The position numbers were made by a program, and so were the translations under genes. From positions 2,571,809 through 2,635,808 of the forward strand of contig NW_022985437.1 of the NCBI RefSeq assembly GCF_010093595.1: 64,000 bases of DNA, read 5' to 3'. Positions 23,506-36,140 of this stretch are shown piece after piece. The notes under the pieces were generated by a model. It was not told where the DNA came from. It saw nothing but the letters and a program-made list of their open reading frames with translations, and ran no database searches. The stretch is from Mytilinidion resinicola. Its lineage: Eukaryota; Ascomycota; Dothideomycetes; Mytilinidiales; Mytilinidiaceae. Position 1 is the stretch's first letter. Every line of letters starts with the position of its first letter.

Positions 23506-26157
23506 TGCGGTACTAGGACATTAGTTTGTCGACACTGTTTTGACGCGGTTCGAAGTACATTTGAAGCGCTTCGATGAATTATTTAGTAATCGAAGGAACA
23601 TTCAGATCTATCCCCTTGATAGGCCTGAAGCCTTGCCGGGCTACCTCGGGGCGTTGGTGAAGAATGCACACATAACGACCCTGCAGCTCCTTGCTTCAGC
23701 TTTCCATTAGCACCACGAGCGGTGTCAAAAAGGTGTAAGCAAATTTCTATCCCAGTACTGTACCGTAGCACTGGGTGGACCTGCTCCCTCGGGTTACGAG
23801 TTCAAACCCACTGCACGACCCGGGTTTGAATCCCCAGACCCTGGACACGACGCTGTGGGATCAAACGCGTCTTTACCAAGACATGCATCACGATAATTTC
23901 CCGCCCTCAAAGCCTGCAAGGGTGGAGCTCCTCAAGCCCTGCGTCGGAGAGAATTGCCTCTTGAAAACACAGGATCAATATTTGGAGGGATCCCCAGTCT
24001 ACAACTCCAGGGCTCAACCTAGGCAGAAAATGTCAGCGATACGAAGAAGTTGTTGGTGGCGGATGTTGCCGCATCATAGATGGCGTGACACAACACTAAA
24101 ACTAGCAACTTGGAGAAAGGCCTGGACACTGCCCTGCATGGTTGACTTACTGGACGAGATGATGGCAGTGAAGTTCGGCACTTGGGATGCTAAGATAGGG
24201 CTTATAGGAAAGTAAATAGGTACCTAGAAGTGAGGTTTTCCCTTTGCCGATGAGCTTTGGAAAACATCGGCACAGTCGGAATATATCATCCACAGCACAA
24301 ATTGTATATCTACAATTATCTTGATCACATTTCTACAACTTAATCTCCCCTCTTCTCCACAATACAGAGACTCCTCATCCCCACACACCACGTTCTCGAC
24401 CTCCCCACCACAAATCCCCAGACCCAGGTCTCGACACCTCGAAACCAGGCCATGATCGTACGACCGTGCCCAAGCCCCGACCCGACGGCATCCCAGAGCC
24501 CTACCACTCCACCACTCTAATCCACGTGGAGATCCCAACCCTCGCTGTCTCGCTATCTCGCGTGAGCTTACCTGATCTCACCGACCATGCATCCCAGGCC
24601 TTCTCAACAAAGTCTCAGAATACCAATGCACAACGTGCCTGCATATTCTCCAATTCTCGCTCCAATCTTTCCACCAATCACACACTTCTCACCGCTGACC
24701 TCACCAAAGCCAAGACATGCATGCACACGAAAGATCGCATTCGTGCTTTTGCGACAGCCAGGTAGGACTTCCCAAATCAGTCATCTTCACTCTTTCTACC
24801 AAATCGAGTCCTCTTCACTCTCTCCACCTAATGTTAAAAAAAGAGAAAAAAGCCTCACGCGACATTTCCAACGATAATCCACCCTGCCACGCATCCAGCT
24901 CCAAACCACTCGCTCTCGCCTCCTAGCTTCCGCTTCCCGCCAGCCCCCACCACCCGTCTCCACCACCGAAGCCCATCACACCCATCCTCTTCCCAATTCG
25001 TAATCGCTATAATCGCCACCAAAGTCGCAACGCTTCAACTAATCCCCCTCACGTGCTCCTATCATCCGGCCCCGGGCGAATGGGCAGATCCCCCCCCCCA
25101 CCCCACCGAGTCAGCGGAATGCCTCCGCTCGTATGCCACGTGGGAAATCTCACTATCGCAACGTTACACGCACGTCTCTTCCCTTACCGGGACTAGCGTG
25201 CGAGATTGTGGCAGTCGCAGCGCTTGCGATGCCCCGACGCGGTTTGCTGAAAAAAGCAAACGTGATTCATGGTGGCGGAATTAGGAGCGCCGCGCGCACC
25301 GAAGTAGGCCCGGGGCTAGAAAAGGGTGTGGTCGGGTTGATGGATGAGGCTGAGGGGGGAGCGGGAGCGGTGAGATTGGGCGAGCGATGTGCGGCGATTG
25401 TGCATTGGAGGCGTTAGAGGGAATGGGTGAGCGGGAGTGAGAGACGGCAGTTGGTCGAGATTGGGGAGGTGGAGATTGGATTAAGGTTTCACGTCGGAGG
25501 GCACAGGGAACCAATGAATGGTAGGGATTGTAGCTTGCGAATGGTTGGAAAAGCAAGGTTTTGATTGATGATACTCGTACTGAAATAGCTATTTTGGGGA
25601 CTATTGCTGGATAGCGATAGAGGGGGAACGCCTACGAACGCCGACGGGAGGTACAGGGGGATGTACAGAGGGGGGTACAGAAGTTGTCGACGGTCCGGAC
25701 AACTAACGAAAGAAACGCTACGGTGGGTCAAGGGAAAACGTGGTCGTAGAGACTGACTGCGGTGTACCCCGTGAATCCGGGGCTAAGGAGACGAAGAAAG
25801 GGAAGACAACACAGTGGTATTCCCCATATCCGCGACAGAGGAACAGGAACCCAGGAGATATTAAGTCAGGAGATTATGAATAGACGAATTAAGATGGTTG
25901 AAAACAGCTGTTAACGGTAAGCAAGCCAATGGAAACACAGGACACTCTCAAGATAGAGGTAGTTAGATCCAATACAACAGCAACACTTTCTCCCAATACA
26001 CCCTTTCAACACCCAAGATCCCAGGAAAAGATTTGAAACGTTTCAGATATCACACGCCACTCCAGTGGTATACCCATCATTGTCGCATAACACCTTCGTA
26101 CTCCTCTAAACCCAGCCTGAGCCTCCTCCTCTTGCTCAATTTTTTTTTGTGAACTCC
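23506..26157. other. intergenic, about 2.6 kb, no supportable gene
   Basis: No gene was recognised. A 9-bp perfect inverted repeat (TTCAAACCC at 23801-23809 and GGGTTTGAA at 23822-23830) could form a small hairpin. 24350-25080 is C-rich and 25280-25700 is G-rich on the plus strand. The last few hundred bases would be the 3' flank of the FacB-type gene. Confidence 0.4.
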
Positions 26158-28941
26158 CTAGATCCCATAATTCCTATCCAATCCAGTCTCCGGAATCATG
26201 ATCCCGTGAAACACCTGCTCCCCCCCGGCCTGCGTTCCGAACTCGCAATTCCCGAAATCCTCTCCGCTCGTCAGGCTCTCATCGCTGAAACTCAACACAC
26301 TCTGCGGTGGCTGTTGCGCGCCCACATCGCCTAGTCCCCAAACACCCGGCGCCCACGCAAGATGCGCTTCAGCGCCGGCTGAAAGGTGTGGGACGTCGAG
26401 AAGCCCGTCAACGGGCGGGCCGCCGTAGATGGTGTCATAGATATTCGTCTGGCCGTTGTCGAGGGACGAGAGGAGGCGTTCCCAGTCTGTTGGCGAGACT
26501 TCAGATTTACCACCAATTGTGGCAGTGAACGGGTACGATGATAGTGGGTCCTGAGCGAAAGAGAGGTAGTCGAGGTTCGGGTTCTGACGTAGGGCGCTGT
26601 TGCTAGGGCTGGCAGAGGGATGGCGCTTGGAGTGGCTGGTGGGGATGGAGCTGCGGTGGGTAAGGGGGCTCATTGTGGGCTCGGAGCGGGCGTGCCCTTG
26701 TTCTGAGCGGATCGAGGAGATACTAGAGGAAGACTGGTTGGTGTGCTGGGTCATCGAGGGAGTGATGCTGGCGAGAGTGGCGCGGCGGGATTCATTGGAA
26801 CCGTTGCGGGAGTGTTTCGGGGTGAAGCGAGAGGCAATGGCTTTGAGGTGTTTCTGGGTAGCCCTGAATGTGTCTGCAGGAGCGGGCATGCTGCCTTCGG
26901 AGTTGTGGCGGGATAGCGTGATGGGGAGGGCTTTCTCTGCGCGGGGGACAGCGACCATGGAGCAGCCTACGCGACGGAAGTCTGCTGCACCGGTTGCAGA
27001 GTTGCGGTCAAGCATCTCAATGACAGAGCATACTGTCCTCTGACAGTCCTTCATGAGCTTGCCATCTTGGTTCAGATTCAAGGTCTGGAACAGGAGACCG
27101 AATCCGGCTTGAACAAGGATCTCGTTCCGATTGAGGCAGAAAGAGAAGCTGAGGTTTCGCTCGTCCAACAGCTGAACAATCTGGACGATACTCTTGCTGG
27201 AATCCGCAACGGCAACGAGGGCCGATGATCCTCGGTCACCAATGTTGGCAAGGACTGCTGGGCGATATACTAGGGAGCGAATGTGGTGATACGCAAGCGA
27301 CTATCAAATGTTAGCTGCGGGTCTCATACTTCATTGGCATGTGACACGTACCAGAATCGGCGATCGGCTACTCGTCACATTGGTACTCGGCTTGTCCTGT
27401 TGGAAGTGTAATCTGAGATGAGGAGCGAGGTTATTCAACCAGTCCTCGAGTTCGTCGGCGAGCGACGTTAGAGCGCGGAAAGAGATTTCATGTGACGCCG
27501 ACGCAGGGTAGAGTTCCTGGAGGGTTTTGGCGAGCACGCGAGTGACTCGGAACAATGCGAGAGCACTGGAGAGTTTCGTGAATTCGCCGGGTAGAGTTGG
27601 CAAAAAGCCCTTCTCCGTAACATATTCGTCATCGGCATCAGCCGGGTACTCGCATTCGACGTCTTCTTCCCGAAGGAGTTTGGGTAGTCCAAGATGTGCA
27701 GCGGAAAAGCTTCAGAAGTTAGCGACGGATCCAAAGACTTCGGAGATGCGGTCATACCAATCGATAGTATACAAGGTCCAGAACACCTTCTTCCTGGTCT
27801 CGCTAGTCAGAGCACCAAGCGCGAACCGTTTTTGGGACTGGTGAAGGCCTAAGCGTTGAGCCAGGCTGACAGCCAGCCCCTTATACTTGAGGAGCCGCCC
27901 GAAGTCCGATCGGAGGAGAGAATGGATTTGCGCAAGAATGAGACATTGCAGTGTTTGCATGCAGTTGTCCATCAAGAATGAATCGAGCGCACTCTGCCAT
28001 TGTGACTCAAACGAGTCGAAGTCTTTATCCTCATGTGACTTTGGGAATTAGCGAGAGCTTTCACAATAAGCAACTGTTAACTTACATCACTTGACAGTGC
28101 CGCGATTCCAAAGACGAGGTTGAGTTGCGCGATTGACTTTTTGTCGGTCATACTTTCGGGGCTTGCGACGTACTTCTCGTACAGGTGGAGGAACGTCGGC
28201 CGATGAAGAACCGGGAACAGCGGCGCCCACTCTTGGAAGAAGATGTTGATCATCTGGTCAGACACTAGACGCGGCGGCGCGTTCCAGGAGACGATGCGTG
28301 TTCGTGAATTGCTCGCTGATTCTTTCGAGCCGTTGCCGAAAAAGGCGCCTGAGCTGATGTCTGCGCAAAGACGGCCGGATTCTTGCATCTTATGCTTGAA
28401 GGCGTCTACTCTGAGTTAGAATGCGATTTGAAAAACTGTTCGTGATAGCCATACCGATGAGCGTCCTCCCGCTTGACGTTCCAACGAAGAAGGAATCACA
28501 GTTCTCGTCATCCAAGAGCAGCGGGCTCTGCTGCACCTTGAACACGTCCTCCTTGTCCACCGTCTCTTCCCGACTTTCCATCTCCGGGCTCGTCGACGGC
28601 CTCCTCGGACTCAGCAACGGCTGCGGCGAATGTGAATGTATCCGGCTCAACATGTCGATCTTCTCATCTTTCTCGTCCAACAGATCTTTCAACTCCCTGA
28701 CTTCGGCCTCGAGCGCTCTGACTCTCTCCTCTAACGACTCGGTATATCCTCTCGGGAAGGCCCTTCGGCTCAGCTTGTCGCTCGTCTTGCACTCGAAGCC
28801 GACATTGACGCACTGCGAGCAGCTCGGGCGGATGCCGTCGCAGCGGATCTTCTTGGAGCGGCAGCGGTCGCAGGCCTGGGCGATGCGGGCCTGGGCGCTG
28901 CTGCCGACCTTGATGACCTTCATGGGGAGAATGCCGGGCAT
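26158..28941 (-). CDS. facB: acetate/gluconeogenesis regulator FacB/Cat8 (Zn2Cys6)
   Basis: Minus-strand exons 28941-28455, 28408-28086, 28038-27758, 27709-27352 and 27300-26158 add up to 863 aa, close to Aspergillus FacB. The N-terminus [13 protein letters not shown] and the DNA-binding domain are nearly diagnostic: six zinc cysteines at residues 24, 27, 34, 41, 44 and 51, followed by [19 protein letters not shown] and a coiled coil ([19 protein letters not shown]). The middle homology region of fungal_trans regulators follows, with [14 protein letters not shown] and a block around [11 protein letters not shown], then [17 protein letters not shown]. The C-terminal 250 residues are Ser/Pro-rich with acidic patches, as expected of an activation domain. 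FacB/Cat8 switches on acetyl-CoA synthetase, glyoxylate-cycle and gluconeogenic genes on acetate or ethanol. The intron-1 acceptor was placed at 28409 because the earlier AG leads to a stop. Confidence 0.93.
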
Positions 28942-30523
28942 GTTGGCGGTCGACGGGGGGTGGTGCGGTATATATGGCGCTCAGAACAGTAGAACAGTGG
29001 GTGCGTGATTTAGTCCCGCAGGACGTCGGATGAAAGTGCGGTAATTCGGCAGAGCACCATTCAGCGGTTCCGGAGGGGTGACGCGTGCGTTATTCGACGA
29101 TAATGGGGGTAAGAGCGTGGTGTTGAGGCCAGAAAAACGCGCGGTGAGAGGTGAGAGAGACGGGATGCGAGAGGGAGCAGATCAGGCGAGCAGCGAAACG
29201 GCGCTGGTGCAGCGAATATGAGGACCGACTGGCCTGTGGCGGGAGAGGATTCAGCGGAGGAGCCGGCGGCGTCGTTGTGCACGCCTTGCCCAGCGCGGCG
29301 TGGGCTGCCCAGCACCCCAGAAAACGATCACTTCGCGGGGAAAAGGGCCTTCTGCAGCCTGCGAATCAGCACGCCCCCATTTCTGGCGCGCTGGACGAGC
29401 CCTCCCGTTCCTTTTTCGTCGCCAGAGCCCGTCGCGACCTGCCCCAGACTGCTGCACCCTCGTCCACGTCTCCGCACCCTCTCCGCGTTTGGGCCTGGCA
29501 CCCGATCCTCACTGGCCGCGCCCTGAGTGCGTTCCAGCGCCGAAACACGAGGCGCCGCGGACCATGGTCGTTGCGGGGAAGCACATGATGGCTTTGACAG
29601 ACGGCGCGGAGCCGGGAGCACTGGCTTTGTCCCTCTCCGCAGCGTCGCCGGGAGCATCGTCATCCATCACATCTGCCGTTCCGCTCTGATCGAGACAGAA
29701 GGCATTCAATGGGCCAGCCATGACAGCTGCGAGGGGCAAGGATCAGCCCCGTGGAGGGGCGCCAATGCCCACTGCGCCCATATGACTTCTATCGCGAAGC
29801 TACATTAGGCCACTGCCCCAGGATGATTTACGTTCTGCGCCGAATCACCTCGTTCGAGACACTGCGCCGCGCGCCTTGCCAGAAGGTTGCGCAGACCTGG
29901 GCGGGTGAGGCCATGGCCGTGCAGGTGAACACACCAGACGGCACCATCCCTGAATTAAGTTGGGCCGATGGCTGCCCCACGACCAGCCTGCCGGTCGGAG
30001 CAACTCTTGTCAAGCCACTGGCATTTTGAAAGAAAGAAAAATAAGAGTCTCTGGATGAACGCGTAGTGGAGGCCTGTGTATGTATAGTAGGATAGTGTGG
30101 AATAGCTGCTCGGAAGGGCGGTCAGCGAAGCCGGCTGACTATTCTAGCCCTTACTCATGTGGGAGATGTGCAATCAAGGATGGAGTTGTGAGATGGGATC
30201 CACGTTGTGCAAGATGTTGTGTTTCCACCTCGATCGCTGCGGGCACTCCTCATGTAGATTCAGGAGCGCCGCCCTCTGGATCCTCTGGGGCAATCTCCGG
30301 TGATCATCACACTGACGAGGATCACCAAACGCTTTCGTATTTATCTACTCACACTCCCGTGAGTCTCGGAAACGAAAAAAGAAAGTAACTGTTCGGTCGA
30401 TGAGAATGCTCGGGCGATGTGTCAATATTGGGTGAGGTGACATAGTAAATGCTTGTGATATTCTTGAATAGCCGTGGCTATTGCTTTTCTACCGAAAGCC
30501 GTTTCTCTCAGAAGCAAACCTGC
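28942..30523. other. intergenic, facB upstream region
   Basis: GC-rich sequence with many overlapping spurious frames but no recognisable protein. The part next to 28942 should be the promoter and leader of the FacB-type gene. Confidence 0.4.
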
Positions 30524-32324
30524 CTAGGTAAAATCTTCTTCTACGGCCTCGTCATCATCCAGGCCGAGATACTTCCTAACGACCTGTGATTGAACGAGCA
30601 CAAGCTTCTGCATCATTCACGCCGTCAGTGGCTTCCATGGAGTTCGTAGGATGCGGGGAAGATGGTGTCGGGAGCAAGCGAGCATATCACACGTTGGCTG
30701 GTCTGGGGGTGGCAAACGCATGTATCTGTAGGGCTGGGTATCATGGATGACGTACCTGATCTTCGAGGTCTCCGTAGGCTCTCTCTAACAGTGTTAGTTC
30801 GAGTTCACGGAGTCTCCCGGCTAGCTTCCACGGCATGTCTCTAATGTGGTCTCCTCTTTCAGGATCACCCGTCTCGTAGAGCGTCCTAATCTGGGTTTCG
30901 ACGCGGCCTTGCAGAATGGCAACCGCGCGCAATTGGTAGACATCCCACAGCTCTTCGTTTTGAAGAAGGCCTCTTAGATCTGCAGTGCCAGCCAACTCTT
31001 CCTCCTTCCAAAGAGACTTCATCTCCAATTTGCCGTCGATTGTCCGCAAGAAGTTGATACCGAGACCATCCTCTTCATTGATGCAGACGAGCCATATGAA
31101 GTCACTTTCCCAGTCCGTACGATCACCTTTATCGAACAATCGGAACCCTGGTGCGGCGGTACTGACAGCTAGCTTCGCTGCCCGGAGAGGGTCATCGTCT
31201 GGTATCGTGAGATCAATGAACATAACCTTCGCAGAGTCCATGGAGTCTTCAATGAATCCATAGGAGAATATCATTTCACACGCTCCCTTGTCGTCGCCAT
31301 ATCTGAGCCTATCAGCTAGTGCATTTCGTACAGGTACCGTCCCTTACGTGATTGTTATCTCCCCGTCCTTCTTGATACTCTTGCCGTCGCGCAATATAAG
31401 CACGCCGTTTCCATTTTCGTCCTTTTCGTATAGTGCGGCTGTCGCATCGCCAGACGAATGATTCGCCATATCTACACAAGGAACCATACAGTCTCCTATG
31501 CCGGGAAATTCGAGGGCCCGGGATCGATACATTGCATCCACTTGCATCCAGTCATCGAAAGTAATGAAGCCGTCATCTTCATCCCACCAATACTTTTTAC
31601 ACCATCCTATATTAGCTGTAGCAGTCCTGACCTCTTCAAATTCCCGAAATAGACTATTAAGTTTCGCGTTGATGGCCGGTTTTAGCGTGGTTCCTAAAAG
31701 GATTTCGTGTTCGTCTTCGGTCCAAAAGGTGGGTAGAAGCTCCTCAGGAAGAAATTTGATATATCTGTGAGAAACCTTAGCGAATCTTGATGTACTCTGA
31801 TACTGAATGCCGTACTCTGTCAGTGGGCATGGCACTCCCACACTTTCTGGTATATCTGGGCATGATATTGAAGCCTGGAAGAGGAGGAACACCAATATAG
31901 CGCCTCTAGCAGTCTGCACATGAAGTTAGGGCCTGGTATTTAGAAAGCGATATTCGTGATCATTGGGTGTGATTCTGGTAGCAACAAATGTGCAGAAGAT
32001 TGTAGGGAGTCTCTTGAATGAAAGCAGACTCACTCTTCCGAACTGACCCAAGGAGTCAAGCAGCTCTTTCAGTTGCTGGTCAGCCTTTGCAGATACATTT
32101 ACGCCTTCCAGGGAGAGAATTAGATCCGTGGGCACAACCACGAGAGGTGGCTCTTTGCCTGTAGCCAGGTCTCGCTCCGCTATGACGGTTGACCCGCGGC
32201 CCTCAAATCCAGGTAGCGGCCCTATCTTGATACCGTCGAATGAGACGCCATTGAACTCTGCCCATGGCCGAAACTCGGATATAGGGCGTTTGAGCCAGCC
32301 TTGTAGTCGCCCTCTTCGAATCAT
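30524..32324 (-). CDS. SET-domain protein lysine methyltransferase (SETD3/RKM-like)
   Basis: Exons 32324-32034, 31913-31348, 31302-30756 and 30607-30524 give 495 aa. It has the split-SET arrangement of the RKM/SETD3/SETD6 group. The N-terminal SET part reads FNGVSFDGIKIGPLPGFEGR and then RGSTVIAERDL. A helical insert follows, and the C-terminal SET part carries CVPCVDMANHSSGD as written around the DMANHS motif (exact string VPCVDMANHS) and then GEITITYGDDK with EMIFSYGFIED. The Asn-His and Tyr of these blocks bind S-adenosylmethionine and form the lysine channel. A Rubisco-LSMT-like helical C-terminal region follows, ending in an acidic tail. The substrate cannot be read from the sequence; relatives methylate ribosomal proteins, actin or elongation factors. 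The last exon codes only 27 residues but keeps frame and helical character. Confidence 0.88.
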
Positions 32325-33416
32325 CGCGGGCGACTGATGGTCGAGCTTACGCAGGAATTCTCTCTTGGGTATACCCTACCAGGCGGTACCAATGTGCGAA
32401 CCAAGAACAGCCGCCGTGTCCAACAGACAGTCACAGTCTCAATGCGTTTGTATGAGTACCGTAGTCCTAACGAGACCCTGAATAGGGGACCGTAAAGATC
32501 ATGCAGGAACAGTTGTGGATTACAGAGGTCCGGGTAATCACTGAAATTTGTGACGTGGGACTAACTCGGATGTCTTTTGTAAGGGTTACTACAGAAACGA
32601 GACTTATCCGGATGGAATTGAGTATATCTTTGAGTGTTCCCCAGGTATTGTCGGAAGACTGATGGCAGGAAGAGCTTTGGAGACGAATAATGACTACGGA
32701 CCGAATTTCCAAGACTTTTCACGGTACCCTTGGGGACGGCAGATTCGTACCGGGGCCTTTCCAGATAGGACTCTGTATACTTGCCAATACTCTGTACTGT
32801 TTGCGCTGTTTCGCCGGTATGGGTGAATCCGAAAATCTAGACCCTTTCCTCTGTTGTGGTGCTGCGTGTGCGGTGGGTCGTTCATGCAGTCATGGCCAGC
32901 GCATTCCCAGACCAAACAAAGTGAGCCATTGGACTTGCGATGAAACATGCCTTGTCCTAGCTCCTACCGACGAGGTCCCTGAATGTTGTTGTGGCGGTTC
33001 CTTGGCGCACGTGCTGGCGGGCTGCGTAGGTCCCAGCACGCTAAAGTCCAATGTTTGTCAACATGGGAGATCGCCAATGCTAGAGGTGCTGGCCCTCTCT
33101 ACCTACAACTTCTCTACTTCTCTCCCACTCCGCTTCGATCCCACCACATCTTTACAGCTATTGTTTATTGCATGTCGGGACAAGCTCTGGAGACTCTTGC
33201 GACCACAACAATAGCCGCCAACACCATACTCACCCCCACAACACACCGCCGCCGCTCACCACTTCGACGCTTTGCCATTCTCGCCGCCTCAGTGTTTGCT
33301 CGCTCCTGGTCTTAGGCTTAGACATATCTCACTGTACAAAGAATTGAGAGAGAGAGCTACTAGTGTTGTGCTTGCTCTCTGCAAACGGCGCATCTCCAAA
33401 CACCGCCATCACAACA
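32325..33416. other. divergent intergenic region between SET gene and CDC14
   Basis: No gene supported. It must contain both promoters, since the SET-domain gene runs left and CDC14 runs right. 33080-33300 is CT-rich on the plus strand, as leaders in these fungi often are. Confidence 0.45.
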
Positions 33417-35444
33417 ATGCCTCCTGGATCTGCGACCAGCTATGGGCAAGTCATTGAGTACATTCAAGGTATGTTTGCGCACCATTGGAGACACGAAACT
33501 GTCACCTTCCAATCTTGCCTAACGCTGACATTGTCACCTGCTAGACCGACTGTACCTAGCCTCATACACCCATACTCCAGATGCCAACACACCGTTTCCC
33601 TACCCCAAGCAGAGTCGATCCCCGAGCAAGCGATCATCGCGAGCACAAGCAGGCCCCACAGCTACTGGCCCGAAAAACAATCCTCCGGTTTACTTCTCAA
33701 TCGACAAAAATCTCTTATACAACGCCTTTCACGCCGACTTTGGCCCACTCCACATTGGACATTTGTACAGATTCGCGGTGCAGCTGCATGAAGTGCTCGG
33801 AGATCCAGCGAACGAGGATAGGGGTGTCGTTTTCTGGAGCAATGCTGATTCAAGGAGTAAGTCCCCATAGCAACATATGTTTTGGTCGGATCCTAATGTT
33901 TTGAAGGTCGCGCAAATGCGGCCTGCATCTTGGCATGCTACATGGTCCTGATACAGTCATGGCCACCACATCTAGCCCTCGCGCCGATTGCGCAAATGGA
34001 TCCCCCATGCATGCCGTTCAGAGATGCAGGGTACAGTCAGGCCGACTATGTGATCAACATCCAGGATGTTGTGTACGGAGTGTGGAAGGCCAAGGAGGAG
34101 GGCCTATGTGGGCTGAAGGAGTTCAGCTTAGAGGAGTATGTGCACTCACCACCATATCGTGTGCGACACTGACAGCGACCCAGGTATGAAAAGTACGAGC
34201 GCGTTGACATGGGAGACTTCAACTGGTTGACACCGAGTTTCCTCGCTTTCGCATCACCACAACACAAGCCTACCCACGTGATACCACAATCTTCTCCGAT
34301 GTATGACACACTCCCCACGAATATCGCCGACGTACAAAAATCGAATCTGCCCACACCTTTCAAGAATGTGCTATCTCATTTCTCTGCGCGCAATATCGGT
34401 CTGGTCGTGCGACTCAACTCTGAGTTGTACTCGCCCTCATACTTCGAAGCGCTCAACATCCAACATCTCGACATGATATTCGATGATGGTACTTGCCCTC
34501 CTCTCTCACTGGTGAAGAAGTGGATCAATCTGGCGCATGAGGTGATCACCGTCCGGAAACAAGGCATCGCAGTTCATTGCAAGGCGGGTCTCGGACGCAC
34601 AGGGTGCTTGATCGGCGCGTACCTGATATACAGGCACGGATTCACGGCGAACGAGATCATTGCGTTCATGCGCTTCATGCGGCCGGGTATGGTTGTTGGG
34701 CCGCAACAACATTGGCTACACCTCAACCAAGGCACCTTCCGGGAGTGGTACTACGAGGACACGATGAAGGCCAAGATGGCTGAAATGATGCCATCTACAC
34801 CCACGAGGACTCTGCACAAGCAACGCCTCGCTAGCAACGGACAGACCTTCACACCTCCCAACGGTTCCCAGAAGCGGTCAGCTCTCGGCGAGATCCACTC
34901 GAATGACCAGAACAGCGGAAGCAGCTCCATGATCCAAGACGAGAACCTCCCTGCTCCCACACCTGGTCAACCACGGAAAACAAGCAAGCTATACGGGGGA
35001 GTCAGCAGCAGGCATCCTTCTCATCGAGCTCACGAGAACGAGCCTTTCGTGAAGCCCGATGCGGAGATCACAACCATACAACGGTACACCCAAGGCGAGT
35101 CTGAGAGCGAGGAGGAATACCAATTGCGCCTGATGGCTCGGCGGACAGCATCCCGATCGCCCATGTCCAAGGAGAAGCGCCGTGCCGTGAGCTGCACAAC
35201 CACTACCACCTCAACCATCACTACGACGGCATGGGTCCCCGGCGGCGAGAGCGACATCGAGAACCAAGGCGTCAACCGACCCAAGACGCCCGCGCGGGAA
35301 AAGAGCACAGGCCGCGGCGACCTCAGCGTCGGCAAGCGATCCAGCCCGTCACGACGAAGCGGAGAGCACAAGACCGGTGTTCGCAAGGTCAGCGGGAGGG
35401 TTGGCAGCGTCGGCAACGCTACCCTCGCGCGCACGAAGTCATGA
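33417..35444 (+). CDS. CDC14: dual-specificity protein phosphatase Cdc14
   Basis: Exons 33417-33468, 33545-33856, 33907-34135 and 34184-35444 give 617 aa. The N-terminal pseudo-phosphatase domain is recognised by VIEYIQDRLYLASY, then VYFSIDKNLLYNAFHADFGP and the NAACILACYMV helix. The catalytic domain has the Cys-x5-Arg loop HCKAGLGRTG followed by FMRFMRPGMVVGPQQHW. Cdc14 removes phosphate from Cdk sites and drives mitotic exit, cytokinesis and septation in fungi; it shuttles between nucleolus, nucleus and spindle pole. After about residue 400 the tail is basic and Ser/Thr/Pro-rich, probably disordered, and likely a target for phosphorylation and nucleolar retention. An insertion of polar residues (SPSKRSSRAQAGPTATGPK) follows the first conserved block, as seen in several filamentous fungi. 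All splice junctions preserve frame. Confidence 0.95.
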
Positions 35445-36140
35445 GAGTCCGATTCTTGAATCATTGCATGCATCTTCAAGCAAACGGCATTGCTGGCGTA
35501 CTCGGGGCGGCTCTGAGCTCTCTTGTCCTCCTCCCTCCTCTCGCTCGTCGGCGGGAATGATCATACATGGCGTATTTCATCTGGCAAAGCACTTGGGATC
35601 TCAGCGTTGGGCGTATGTGTGCTCCTCACTTCCCGCCTCCTCGCCAGTCTTGCTAGGTACCGGTGTTATGGAAACGTTGGTGGCGGGCGTCTTATTGTTG
35701 TGGTCGGGTCATTGAACTTTCTTGTACCTTTTCTCTCCTTTTCCCTTTCCTTTTCCTTGACTGTGTTTTTGTTTCATGGGGTTTATTTCATTTTCTGTCT
35801 CTTTCTGTCAAAGCGAACGGCGTATACAATGACGTGTATGACATTAAATGAGAGCGCGAGACAGTGTAATACTTCATCCATGCCTTCCCTTTGCACGTGA
35901 GCGATGTAATCATTGGATCATAACTTCATTATCGAAGTAAGAAACTAAGTATACAAAGGTAATTCAAGAGAAAGAGAAAAGAAACCCGCGCCAGGCCAGC
36001 GCCGCTGTCATGGTTGCCCCGTCAAATTCGCAGCCTGCCAGCTAGCCATCCGGGTTTCGTAATCATACTAACACAACGCCAGAATAGGAATCGCAAGGGT
36101 ATGGGTATGTGTGTGTAACTCGGTGGACAAGAAGAGCCAT
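35445..36140. other. intergenic, convergent 3' ends
   Basis: T-rich sequence at 35700-35830 and no recognisable gene. Probably 3' untranslated regions of CDC14 and of the minus-strand gene that follows. Confidence 0.5.

Noticed and set aside
23801..23860. tRNA-like T-arm (GGGTTTGAATCCC) and neighbouring inverted repeat
   Set aside because: The B-box-like string looks right, but no acceptor stem, D-arm or anticodon arm could be folded around it, and the same string pairs with an upstream inverted copy instead.
29061..29739. Several overlapping frames of 70-145 codons in GC-rich DNA
   Set aside because: Frames are open on both strands at once because stops are rare in GC-rich sequence. No motif, splice structure or continuity.
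35030..35479. 149-codon frame antisense to the CDC14 tail
   Set aside because: Shadow of the CDC14 coding strand; low-complexity tail codons leave the antisense open.
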